A DNA stretch of 46,509 nucleotides, taken from Streptomyces sp. (lineage in GTDB: Bacteria > Actinomycetota > Actinomycetes > Streptomycetales > Streptomycetaceae). The notes under the pieces are model-generated. The model did no database searches, was not told the origin of the DNA, and saw only the letters and a list, made by a program, of their open reading frames with translations. The stretch lies in contig NZ_JAPSKQ010000003.1 in assembly GCF_031181555.1 (NCBI RefSeq), positions 52,285 through 98,793 of the forward strand. Direction: 5' to 3'. This document shows positions 15,882 to 23,510 of the stretch, in pieces; the stretch's first letter is position 1; each line of letters starts with the position of its first letter. A program made the position numbers and the translations under genes.

Positions 15882-16352
15882 GTGAGCGAGAAGAAGGAAT
15901 CCGGCGTCTGGCAGGGCTTCAAGGCCTTCCTGATGCGCGGGAACGTCGTCGATCTGGCCGTGGCGGTGGTGATCGGCGCGGCCTTCACCAACATCGTCAA
16001 CTCGGTCGTGAAGGGCGTGATCAATCCGCTGGTCGGTGCGTTCGGCACCAAGAACCTGGACAGCTACAGCTCGTGCCTGAAGGGCCCCTGCGAGGGCACC
16101 GGCGACGCCGCGACGGGCGTGAGGATCCTGTGGGGTTCCGTCCTCGGCGCGACGCTGCAGTTCCTGATCACCGCGGCGGTCGTCTACTTCCTGATGGTCC
16201 TGCCCATGGCCAGGTACCTGGCCCGGGTGGAGGCCCGCAGGAAGGCGAAGGAGAGCACGCAGGAAATCATCGAGGTGTCCGAGCTGGAGGTGCTCAAGGA
16301 GATCCGCGACGCCCTGGTCTCACAGCGCGGCTCCGACCGGGGCGAGCGCTAG
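15882..16352 (+). CDS. mscL: Large-conductance mechanosensitive channel MscL
   Basis: A 156-residue channel that opens under hypo-osmotic membrane tension. The N-terminal helix is followed by TM1 (FLMRGNVVDLAVAVVIGAAF), a periplasmic loop with an extra Cys pair (SSCLKGPCEG), TM2 (LQFLITAAVVYFLMVLPM) and the charged C-terminal helix bundle (SELEVLKEIRDALV). The length is normal. GTG 15882 (VSEKKESGVWQGF) fits the family start, and the in-frame GTG 15864 would add six residues. It converges on a small gene 23 bp downstream. Confidence 0.94.
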   Translation: MSEKKESGVWQGFKAFLMRGNVVDLAVAVVIGAAFTNIVNSVVKGVINPLVGAFGTKNLDSYSSCLKGPCEGTGDAATGVRILWGSVLGATLQFLITAAVVYFLMVLPMARYLARVEARRKAKESTQEIIEVSELEVLKEIRDALVSQRGSDRGER

Positions 16353-16374
16353 GGCCCGTCCGCCGGTGGGCGGG

Positions 16375-16551
16375 TCAGATGTGGTGGGGCGGCTTCTCGT
16401 CGAGGAAGCGCTTCAGGTCGGCCGCTCCGTCACCGGACGGGCGCTCTCCCCACCCGCGGTCGGTGTCGTCCGAGGACTGCTGGTCCAGCGGGTCGTCGAA
16501 GACCAGCGCGGGCTTCGGCGCGCGCGGCCGGGGATCGGGGGCGGTGCTCAT
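16375..16551 (-). CDS. 58-residue hypothetical protein
   Basis: This short frame (ATG 16551 to TGA 16375) is G/C-rich at third positions and translates to a coherent hydrophilic protein. It begins MSTAPDPRPRAPKPALVFDD, has an acidic middle (QQSSDDTDRGWGER) and ends AADLKRFLDEKPPHHI. I recognise no domain. It converges on mscL with a 22-bp gap and would be missed by a 60-codon cutoff. An N-terminal Pro-rich arm followed by a short amphipathic helix suggests a small adaptor-like or disordered protein, but that is a guess. Confidence 0.68.
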   Translation of the reverse strand: MSTAPDPRPRAPKPALVFDDPLDQQSSDDTDRGWGERPSGDGAADLKRFLDEKPPHHI

Positions 16552-16609
16552 GCGTCCAGGGTACGGCTCCTGGCGAACCGGGCGGGGCGGCCCGGCCCGC
16601 CGGTCGCCG

Positions 16610-16638
16610 GCGACCGCGCCCCCGAAGGACGCGGTCGC
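16610..16638 (-). terminator. Terminator downstream of the DHFR-like gene
   Basis: GCGACCGCG (16610-16618) pairs with CGCGGTCGC (16630-16638) around an 11-base loop. It lies about 35 bp after the stop of the leftward reductase gene. Confidence 0.55.
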
Positions 16639-16671
16639 TCCGCGCCACGGCGGGCGGCCGCGGAAGCGTCG

Positions 16672-17244
16672 TCAGCGGACGACGTCGAAGACGTTCTTCT
16701 GGATGCCGTTGGCGTACGCCTCGTGCTCGACGAGCTTCAGCTTCTGGGCGTCCTTGTCCGTGTCGCTGAACAGACGCTTGCCCGCGCCGAGCAGGAGCGG
16801 GAAGACGAGCAGGTGATAACGGTCGATCAGGCCGGCGTCCGAGAGGTTCCGGCCGAGGGTGGCACTGCCGTGGACGATGATCGGTCCGCCTTCGGTCTCC
16901 TTCAGCGCGGCGACCTCGTCGAGCGAGCGCAGGATCGTGGTCTCGCCCCAGTCCGGCACCAGGGCGTCCTCGGTGAGGGTGGTCGAGACGACGTACTTCG
17001 GCATCGCCTTGTAGTCGGCGAACTCCTCCATGGCCGGCCAGACCGGGCTGAACGCCTCGTAGCTGACGCGGCCCAGCAGCATCGCGGTGGCCTCCTGCTG
17101 CTCCCGGCCCTTGATCTCGTACGCCTCCGGGAGGAACTCCACGTCCTTGAACGTCCATCCCGAGTTCCGGTAACCGGGCTCGCCGCCCGGTGCCTCCACG
17201 ACGCCGTCGAGCGAGACGAAGGCGGTGCTGATCAGGGTGCGCAT
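16672..17244 (-). CDS. Dihydrofolate-reductase-like protein (RibD C-terminal family)
   Basis: A 190-residue protein with the YyaP/YwjB-type DHFR-like fold: MRTLISTAFVSLDGVVEAPGG at the start, MLLGRVSYEAFSPVWP, ALKETEGGPIIVHGSATLGRNL (NADPH loop) and DRYHLLVFPLLLGAGKRLF. The family uses NADPH on pterin- or flavin-precursor-like substrates. It is often found in Streptomyces in multiple copies, and its physiological reaction is unknown. Several in-frame Met residues are absent upstream, so ATG 17244 is well supported. It is divergent from the P1 peptidase gene with a 244-bp gap, in which I see nothing further. Confidence 0.88.
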   Translation of the reverse strand: MRTLISTAFVSLDGVVEAPGGEPGYRNSGWTFKDVEFLPEAYEIKGREQQEATAMLLGRVSYEAFSPVWPAMEEFADYKAMPKYVVSTTLTEDALVPDWGETTILRSLDEVAALKETEGGPIIVHGSATLGRNLSDAGLIDRYHLLVFPLLLGAGKRLFSDTDKDAQKLKLVEHEAYANGIQKNVFDVVR

Positions 17245-17488
17245 GTGTGGTCTCCCCAGTGTCTCGTGGCCGGTTCCCAGCCGGTCCGTCCGGTACCCGC
17301 GTCAACCGATCTCGCGGCTGCGGCACACCGTCTACCACTGACTGACTGCGGAGCGCGGAGAAACTCACCGGTCCTCGCCCGTCCTCCCGGCGGCCGGGAG
17401 CATCCAGCGGCCCGAAGCATCCGGACCGTCCGGGCCTCCGTCGACGACCGGTGCGGGACCGGTGCGGTGACTGGACGACACTGGCGCC

Positions 17489-18532
17489 ATGGCAGATGAC
17501 GCTCTGACACATGACGCTCTGACGGATGTGGCCGGCCTGCGCGTGGGGCATGCGACGCGCACCGGCGACGGCTGGCTCACCGGCACCACGGTCGTGCTCG
17601 CGCCGGAGGGCGGGGCGGTGGCCGCGGTGGACGTGCGCGGCGGCGGCCCCGGCACGAAGGAGACCGACGCGCTCGATCCGCGCAACCTCGTGCGGAAGGT
17701 CGAGGCGGTCGTGCTGACCGGGGGCAGCGCCTACGGGCTCGACGCGGCGTCCGGGGTGATGGCCTGGCTGGAGGAGCGGGGGCGCGGGGTGCGCGTCGGG
17801 CCGGATCCCGCGCACGTGGTGCCGGTCGTACCGGCCGCCTGCGTCTTCGACCTGGGCCGGGGCGGCGACTTCCGGGCCCGGCCGGACGCGGCCACCGGCC
17901 GGGCCGCGGTCGAGGCCGCGGCGGCGAGCGGGCCGGGGGCGCGGGTGCCGCAGGGGTGCGTGGGCGCCGGCACGGGAGCCACGGTCGGGCCGGTGAAGGG
18001 CGGGATCGGCACCGCGAGCACGGTGCTGGACTCGGGGATCACGGTGGCCGCGCTGGTGGTGGCCAACGCGGCGGGGTCGGCGGTGGATCCGGAAACGGGG
18101 GTGCTGTACGGGGAGTTGTTCCAGGGCCGGGTGCGCCACCCGGCGGCGGAGGTGCACGAGGCCGCGCGGCGGCGGCTCGCGGAGCTGGCCGGGCGGAACG
18201 CGCCGCCCCCGCTCAACACCACGCTGGCGGTGGTCGCGACCGACGCGGACCTCTCCAAGGCACAGGCGCAGAAGCTGGCCGGCACCGCGCACGACGGCAT
18301 CGCGCGAGCCGTGCGGCCGGTGCACCTGCTCAACGACGGCGACACGGTGTTCGCCCTCGCCACGGGCGAGCACCCGCTCGACGCGACGGACCCGCTCGCC
18401 CTGAACGACATCCTCGCGGCGGGCGCGGACCTGGTGACCCGCGCGATCGTACGGGCGGTGCGCGCCGCCGAGTCGGTGGACGGGCCGGGCGGGGCGTGGC
18501 CGTCGTACGGGGAGCTGTACGGCGTCCGTTGA
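17489..18532 (+). CDS. P1 family peptidase (DmpA/aminopeptidase-like)
   Basis: A 347-residue Ntn-type hydrolase of the DmpA family, made as a precursor and self-cut into alpha and beta chains. The alpha part starts LTDVAGLRVGHATRTGDGW with GTTVVLAPEGG and VVLTGGSAYGLDAASGVMAWLEE. The beta chain should begin at Thr244 in NTTLAVVATDADL, aligned with Ser250 of DmpA. Known members release N-terminal residues or cleave beta-peptides or aminohexanoate oligomers. The substrate here is open. ATG 17489 lies at the start of a duplicated ADDALTHDALT stretch. The gene appears monocistronic and is followed by a G-rich tract. Confidence 0.88.
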   Translation: MADDALTHDALTDVAGLRVGHATRTGDGWLTGTTVVLAPEGGAVAAVDVRGGGPGTKETDALDPRNLVRKVEAVVLTGGSAYGLDAASGVMAWLEERGRGVRVGPDPAHVVPVVPAACVFDLGRGGDFRARPDAATGRAAVEAAAASGPGARVPQGCVGAGTGATVGPVKGGIGTASTVLDSGITVAALVVANAAGSAVDPETGVLYGELFQGRVRHPAAEVHEAARRRLAELAGRNAPPPLNTTLAVVATDADLSKAQAQKLAGTAHDGIARAVRPVHLLNDGDTVFALATGEHPLDATDPLALNDILAAGADLVTRAIVRAVRAAESVDGPGGAWPSYGELYGVR

Positions 18533-18543
18533 CGGGACGGAGA

Positions 18544-18576
18544 GGGGGCGGGGCGGGGGCGGGGGCGGGGGGCGGG
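18544..18576 (+). repeat. G-run array, possible G-quadruplex
   Basis: Six runs of 3-6 G, each separated by one C, lie 12 bp past the P1 peptidase stop on the transcribed strand. One-base loops favour a very stable parallel quadruplex in DNA or the transcript 3' end. Confidence 0.6.
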
Positions 18577-18738
18577 CCCCCGGGGCCCCTCCGGTCCCGC
18601 CGCGAGCAGCCGATTGTCCCGGTTCTGTCACCGTGCGGCCGTTCACGGGGGGTCGGTGGAACCCGGGTGGGTGCCGATCCCCTCTTCCTTCACGTAATCG
18701 GAACGGATCACCCACCTCATGTGAACCTGGAGCAGCCC

Positions 18739-19962
18739 GTGACAACGCCGGACATTGCAGCGCGGCGCGCGCTGGTGGCCTGTGCCGCCCTGATGGTCGG
18801 CACCTTCACCCTCACCGCGTGCAGCGGCAGCGCGAACGCCGAGGGGGACGACGACGCCAAGGGCGGCAAGGGTTCCCCGAAGACGTCCGTCGCGAAGATA
18901 GCCATCTCGGCGGAGGACGGCTCGACCGGCGCGTCCATCAACACCACCGGAGTGAAGGTCAGCGGCGGCCGGCTGACGGAGGTGAGGATGACGGTGGCGG
19001 AGACGGGAGAGGCGGTACCGGGTTCGGTCTCCGCCGACGGACGCGTCTGGAAGCCGAAGGAGCAGCTGGAGCGCGGCACGAAGTACCGGATAGCGGCGAC
19101 CGCGGAGGACGGCGACGGCCGTACCGCGGCGTCCCACTCCACCTTCACCACCGTCACCCCGGCGAACAGCTTCATCGGCACCTACACCCCGGACAACGGC
19201 ACCACGGTCGGGGTGGGGATGCCGGTGTCGTTCACCTTCGACAAGGCCATCACCGACAAGAAGGCCGTGCAGTCGCACATCTCCGTCACCTCCAGCAGCG
19301 GGCAGAAGGTGGTCGGTCACTGGTTCAACGCGCAGCGGCTGGACTTCCGGCCCCAGGAATACTGGAAGGCCGGTTCCAAGGTCACGATGAAGATCGACCT
19401 GGACGGCGTCGAGGGCGCGAACGGCGTCCACGGGGTGCAGAAGAAGACGGTCACCTTCACCGTCGGGCGTTCGCAGGTCTCCACGGTCGACACCGCCACC
19501 CAGACCATGACGGTCGTGCGGGACGGGAAGACGATCAGGTCCGTCCCGGTCTCGACGGGCAGCGCGCAGCACACCACGTACAACGGGCAGATGGTGATCT
19601 CGGAGAAGTTCGTCGAGACCCGGATGAACAGCCAGACGGTCGGCCTGGGGTCCGAGTACGACATCCCGGACGCGCCGCACGCGATGCGGCTGACCAGGTC
19701 CGGCACCTTCATCCACGGCAACTACTGGTACAACAAGGCCAATCCGCCCTTCGGCCGGCAGGGCACCAGCCACGGCTGCGTCGGCCTGCAGGACGTGCAG
19801 GGCGCCCAGGGCGACACCCCGGGCAAGTGGTTCTACGACAACTCCCTGCTCGGGGACGTCGTGATCGTGAAGAACTCCCCCGACACCACGGTGGCGCCGG
19901 ACAACGGGCTCAACGGCTGGAACATGGAGTGGAACCAGTGGGTGGCGGGCAGCGCCGTCTGA
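18739..19962 (+). CDS. Lipoprotein L,D-transpeptidase with Ig-like domains
   Basis: A 407-residue exported enzyme that makes 3-3 cross-links in peptidoglycan. The signal peptide ends in lipobox LTAC with Cys28 as the lipidated residue. A Ser/Gly/Lys linker and two Ig-like domains follow (about 45-150 and 150-255, the second with FIGTYTPDNGTTVGVGMPVSF). The YkuD domain has His326 (FIHGNYW), His345 and catalytic Cys347 in SHGCVGL. The C-terminal end (NGLNGWNMEWNQW) matches actinobacterial Ldt extensions. GTG 18739 is chosen because GGAG lies seven bases upstream. The in-frame GTG 18721 would add six residues. Confidence 0.93.
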   Translation: MTTPDIAARRALVACAALMVGTFTLTACSGSANAEGDDDAKGGKGSPKTSVAKIAISAEDGSTGASINTTGVKVSGGRLTEVRMTVAETGEAVPGSVSADGRVWKPKEQLERGTKYRIAATAEDGDGRTAASHSTFTTVTPANSFIGTYTPDNGTTVGVGMPVSFTFDKAITDKKAVQSHISVTSSSGQKVVGHWFNAQRLDFRPQEYWKAGSKVTMKIDLDGVEGANGVHGVQKKTVTFTVGRSQVSTVDTATQTMTVVRDGKTIRSVPVSTGSAQHTTYNGQMVISEKFVETRMNSQTVGLGSEYDIPDAPHAMRLTRSGTFIHGNYWYNKANPPFGRQGTSHGCVGLQDVQGAQGDTPGKWFYDNSLLGDVVIVKNSPDTTVAPDNGLNGWNMEWNQWVAGSAV

Positions 19963-20010
19963 TCGGTTGGCGCCAACGTACCGGCTGACCAAGGTTTTTG
20001 AGGGACGGGC

Positions 20011-20041
20011 CGGGCCGCGTGGGAATCTTTCACGCGGCCCG
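20011..20041 (+). terminator. Rho-independent terminator after the L,D-transpeptidase
   Basis: An 11-bp stem (20011-20021 with 20031-20041) with a 9-base loop is followed by CTCGTTTTGTCT, a proper T-tract. It lies about 50 bp after the stop codon. Confidence 0.85.
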
Positions 20042-20145
20042 CTCGTTTTGTCTCCGTACGTTTTCTCGGTTCCCGGACATGATGTCCGACCGAGGGGCTA
20101 CGGTATGCACCCACAAGGTGACATGCAGCAACGCCGGGAGAAACC

Positions 20146-20892
20146 TTGAGCGTTCCGTACGAGACGGCAGCGTGCGAACCACCCGACTCACCCGAGTCCC
20201 CCGAAGAGCACCTCGCGCGGCTCCTGGGCCGTGCCCTGAACTCCTTCGAGCTGCCGGACGAGACGATACGGCGGCTGGACTGCGCGCTCGCGCACGACGG
20301 TTCGCTGCACTCCGCGCACCACAGCGCGGGCCTGCACCGGGAGACGTACCGGCACACCTGGCTGCTCGCCGACGGCTCCGCGCTCACGCTCTGGGAGCTC
20401 GTCCACAACACCGCGCCGGGCAGCGAGCCGCAGCACGAGCTGTACGTCGACGAGGAGGAGCTGCGCACCGCCACCTCCCGGCTGCCGCTGCCGCCGGACA
20501 CCCCGGACTTCGAGCTGCCGGTGACGGTGCAGCTCCCCCCGGTGCCCGCGCCACGGCACGTCTACGTCCCCGACGGCTCGGCGGATCACGCGCGCCGTTT
20601 ACTGCGGCGTGCGGAGAACGCCGACCGGCCGGGCCCGGAGACGGCCCGGCTGCTGGCCACGGCGTCCGCGTACCAGATCACGCAGGCCTTCGGCCGCCCG
20701 TCCCGGGCGGGGCGCCCGGGGCTGTGCTTCTCGCTCTACGAGCACGCGTTCCTGCTGCGTGACGGCAGGGAGATCTCCCTGTGGGAGGTCGAGCACACGG
20801 CCACGCCCGACGGACGGCACATGTGCGAGGTGTACGCCGACGAGGACGCGGCCCGGGACGCGATGGAGCGGCGGGCGGCGCAGATCCCCTGA
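20146..20892 (+). CDS. Hypothetical protein, DUF6227-like
   Basis: A 248-residue soluble protein without Cys clusters or membrane segments. Two internally similar halves each carry a Trp-Glu-(L/V) module: LADGSALTLWELVHNTAPGS with ELYVDEEEL (about 74-105), and LRDGREISLWEVEHTATPDG with EVYADEDAA (about 203-235). I recognise this as a Streptomyces-restricted family that I recall as DUF6227, and its function is not known. TTG 20146 has GGGAG at 20136-20140, five bases upstream. It follows a strong terminator and ends before another, so it is transcribed alone. Confidence 0.72.
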   Translation: MSVPYETAACEPPDSPESPEEHLARLLGRALNSFELPDETIRRLDCALAHDGSLHSAHHSAGLHRETYRHTWLLADGSALTLWELVHNTAPGSEPQHELYVDEEELRTATSRLPLPPDTPDFELPVTVQLPPVPAPRHVYVPDGSADHARRLLRRAENADRPGPETARLLATASAYQITQAFGRPSRAGRPGLCFSLYEHAFLLRDGREISLWEVEHTATPDGRHMCEVYADEDAARDAMERRAAQIP

Positions 20893-20967
20893 CGGCGCGG
20901 ATTCCCCGGCGACGGCACGGGCGGTGGCGCTCAGCCTCCCGCGCCCCGTGCGCGCTCCCGTGCACAC

Positions 20968-20997
20968 CACGGTCCGGGGTCGTGACCCCGGACCGTG
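20968..20997. terminator. Bidirectional terminator between the DUF6227-like gene and fruA
   Basis: CACGGTCCGGGGTC (20968-20981) pairs perfectly with 20984-20997. The 14-bp palindrome lies between convergent genes, 76 bp past the left gene and about 120 bp from the fruA stop. Confidence 0.8.
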
Positions 20998-21117
20998 AGG
21001 ACGGTGATCGGTCCCGCGGCCGGCGCGAACGGCCCGTACCTCCCCGAAGGGACGAGACCCGAGGGGAGGAGAAGGGGCGAGCCGTCGCTGTTCCGCCGGT
21101 GCTCTCGCCGCGGGGCG

Positions 21118-23259
21118 CTACGCGGCCACCGGCTGCTTCGTCCGCGTCGACGAGGCCGGCGTGCCCTCGCCGGGACCGGCCGGGCCCGCTCCCGTGGCCG
21201 GCTTGCGCAGGCCCTTCAGGACGATCACCAGGGCCGCCGTGACACAGACGCCCGCGGCGATGGCGATCAGGTAGAGGAACGGGTTGCCGATCAGCGGGAC
21301 CACGAAGATGCCGCCGTGCGGGGCGCGCAGCGTGGCGCCGAAGGTCATGGACAGGGCGCCGGTGACCGCGCCGCCCGCCATCGAGGCGGGGATCACGCGC
21401 AGCGGGTCGGCGGCGGCGAACGGGATCGCGCCCTCGGAGATGAAGGAGGCGCCCAGCACCCAGGCGGCCTTGCCGTTCTCCCGTTCGGTGCGGTTGAAGA
21501 GCTTGCCGCGGACCGTGGTGGCCAGGGCCATCGCCAGCGGCGGGACCATGCCGGCCGCCATCACCGCGGCCATGATCTTCATGGCGGAGTCGCCGGGGTT
21601 CGCGACGGCGATACCGGCCGTGGCGAAGGTGTACGCGACCTTGTTGACGGGGCCGCCGAGGTCGAAGCACATCATCAGGCCGAGCAGGGCGCCGAGGAGG
21701 ACGGCGTTGGTGCCGGTGAGGCCGTTCAGCCAGTCGGTCATGCCCTTCTGCGCCTGGGCGATGGGCTTGCCGATGACCACGAACATCAGGAAGCCGACGA
21801 CCGCCGAGGAGATCAGCGGGATCACCACCACCGGCATGATGCCGCGCAGCGCCGCCGGGATGCGCACCTTCTGGATCGCGATCACCACGCCACCGGCGAT
21901 CAGGCCGGCCGCGAGGCCGCCGAGGAAGCCGGCGCTGATGGTGAGCGAGATCGCGCCGCCGACGAAGCCGGGGACGAGACCGGGCCGGTCGGCCATGCCG
22001 TAGGCGATGTAGCCGGCCAGGACCGGGACGAGGAAGCCGAAGGCGACGCCGCCGATCTGGAAGAGCAGGGCACCCCAGCTGTCGGCCTGGGTCCACACGA
22101 AGTGGTCCATGACCGACGGCGCCTTGTTGATCTCGTAGCCGCCGATCGCGAAGCCGAGGGCGATGAGGAGACCGCCCGCCGCGACGAACGGGACCATGTA
22201 ACTGACGCCGGACATGAGCCACTTGCGCAGCTTGGTGCCGTAGCCCTCACCGGGTTCGCCGGTGCGCTCCACGGGCGTGCCGCCGGGCGCGGCGGACGCG
22301 GTGGCCTCGCCGCGCTCGGCCCGGCCGCGGACCTCGGTGATCAGTTCGGCGGGGCGGTTGATGGCCGCCTTGACGCCGGTGTCGACGGTCGGCTTGCCCG
22401 CGAAGCGGTCCTTCTCCCGTACGGGCACGTCGTGGGCGAAGATCACGCCGTCCGCCGCCGCGATCACGGCCGGGTCGAGCCGGGTGAACCCGGCCGAGCC
22501 CTGTGTCTCGACGACGACCTCGACGCCCGCCTCCCGTCCGGCGTTCTCCAGTGACTCGGCCGCCATGTAGGTGTGGGCGATACCGGTGGGGCAGGAGGTG
22601 ACGGCGACGATCCGGAACGGGCGGTCCGCCCCGGCCCCGGCGTCGTCGGTGCCCGTGGCGGCGCCGGCGGAGGCCGCCGCCGGCACCGCCACGGAGTCTG
22701 CGGAACCGGAACCGGGGCCAGAGCCAGAACCGGAATCAGAATCAGAGCCGGAGCCGCTCTCGGCCGCCGCCGGTGGCGCCGTCGCGCCCGCGGTGGTGTG
22801 CCCGCCGGCCGTGGACGGCTCGTCCCCGCGGATGAGCGCCGCCGCGGCCGACGCGTCGTCCACCGACCTGAGCGCGTCGGTGAACTCGGCGTTCATCAGC
22901 TGCCGGGCCAGCGACGACAGGATCGTCAGATGGGCGTCGTCGGCACCGGCCGGTGCGGCGATGAGGAAGATCAGGTCGGCGGGGCCGTCCGCCGCGCCGA
23001 AGTCGATCCCGGCGGCGCTGCGTCCGAAGGCGAGCGTCGGCTCGGTGACGTGCTCGCTGCGGCAGTGCGGGATGCCGATGCCGCCGTCGAGGCCGGTCGG
23101 CATCTGGGCCTCGCGGGCGGCGACGTCGGCGAGGAAGCCCTCCAGGTCGGTCACCCGGCCCAGGGCCACCATGCGTTCGGCGAGGGCGCGCGCCGCCGCC
23201 TCCTTGGTGTCGGCGGACAGGTCGAGGTCGACCAGGTCCGCGTTGATCATGTCGCTCAT
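21118..23259 (-). CDS. fruA: PTS fructose transporter subunit IIABC
   Basis: A 713-residue fusion that imports fructose and phosphorylates it to fructose-1-phosphate. The IIA domain (1-150) has His65 in GIGIPHCRSEH. A Ser/Gly/Asp linker of low complexity spans about 164-213. The IIB domain has Cys223 in AVTSCPTGIAHTYMAAE. The IIC domain follows from about residue 330, with eight or more membrane helices. HPr and enzyme I are not in the window. ATG 23259 has AAGGAG six bases upstream. It is the last gene of fruR-fruK-fruA, and the 247-bp gap to fruK holds a pyrimidine-rich leader and a possible small ORF. Confidence 0.96.
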   Translation of the reverse strand: MSDMINADLVDLDLSADTKEAAARALAERMVALGRVTDLEGFLADVAAREAQMPTGLDGGIGIPHCRSEHVTEPTLAFGRSAAGIDFGAADGPADLIFLIAAPAGADDAHLTILSSLARQLMNAEFTDALRSVDDASAAAALIRGDEPSTAGGHTTAGATAPPAAAESGSGSDSDSGSGSGPGSGSADSVAVPAAASAGAATGTDDAGAGADRPFRIVAVTSCPTGIAHTYMAAESLENAGREAGVEVVVETQGSAGFTRLDPAVIAAADGVIFAHDVPVREKDRFAGKPTVDTGVKAAINRPAELITEVRGRAERGEATASAAPGGTPVERTGEPGEGYGTKLRKWLMSGVSYMVPFVAAGGLLIALGFAIGGYEINKAPSVMDHFVWTQADSWGALLFQIGGVAFGFLVPVLAGYIAYGMADRPGLVPGFVGGAISLTISAGFLGGLAAGLIAGGVVIAIQKVRIPAALRGIMPVVVIPLISSAVVGFLMFVVIGKPIAQAQKGMTDWLNGLTGTNAVLLGALLGLMMCFDLGGPVNKVAYTFATAGIAVANPGDSAMKIMAAVMAAGMVPPLAMALATTVRGKLFNRTERENGKAAWVLGASFISEGAIPFAAADPLRVIPASMAGGAVTGALSMTFGATLRAPHGGIFVVPLIGNPFLYLIAIAAGVCVTAALVIVLKGLRKPATGAGPAGPGEGTPASSTRTKQPVAA

Positions 23260-23510
23260 CGCGGGCTCCTTCGCACGCGTATCGCCCGTGCAGTGGGGTG
23301 GGCGGAAGGGGGGACGGGGATGCGGTGGGGGGTGAAGAGGAAGGGGAGGAGAGGAAGGAAGCGGAGGAAGAGGAGGAAGGGGAGACCGGAGGGACCGGGG
23401 CCGGGGAGCCCCCGCCTCCGGTGGCGCCGCGCCACGGCGGTGCGCGGGGCGGAGACAGTGCGCGGGGCGGCGGCACGGAGCTGCCGGCCGGCGGTCGTAC
23501 GGGCGTTCAT
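23256..23510 (-). CDS. Possible 84-residue ORF bridging fruK and fruA
   Basis: ATG 23510 overlaps the fruK stop (ATGA), and the TGA at 23256-23258 overlaps the fruA start (ATGA), so this frame fits exactly between the two genes. The product is very basic (many Arg), with one hydrophobic run (LPFLLFLRFLPLLPFLF) encoded by the C/T-rich tract. About 85 percent of third positions are G or C, but second positions are also unusually G/C-rich, which is not typical of a real gene. It could be a leader that couples translation, or a coincidence. Confidence 0.3.
   Translation of the reverse strand: MNARTTAGRQLRAAAPRTVSAPRTAVARRHRRRGLPGPGPSGLPFLLFLRFLPLLPFLFTPHRIPVPPSAHPTARAIRVRRSPR
23331..23392. repeat. 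Purine/pyrimidine tract upstream of fruA
   Basis: The plus strand is almost pure purine here (GGAAGGGGAGGAG-like units). The fruA transcript therefore carries a roughly 60-nt C/U-rich stretch between fruK and fruA. Homopurine mirror-like tracts can form triplexes or bind RNA chaperones, but no role is shown. Confidence 0.55.

Noticed and set aside
16430..18745. 771-codon minus-strand frame
   Set aside because: It runs across the reductase and the P1 peptidase genes in another frame. The translation is Pro/Arg/Gly-rich with no domain.
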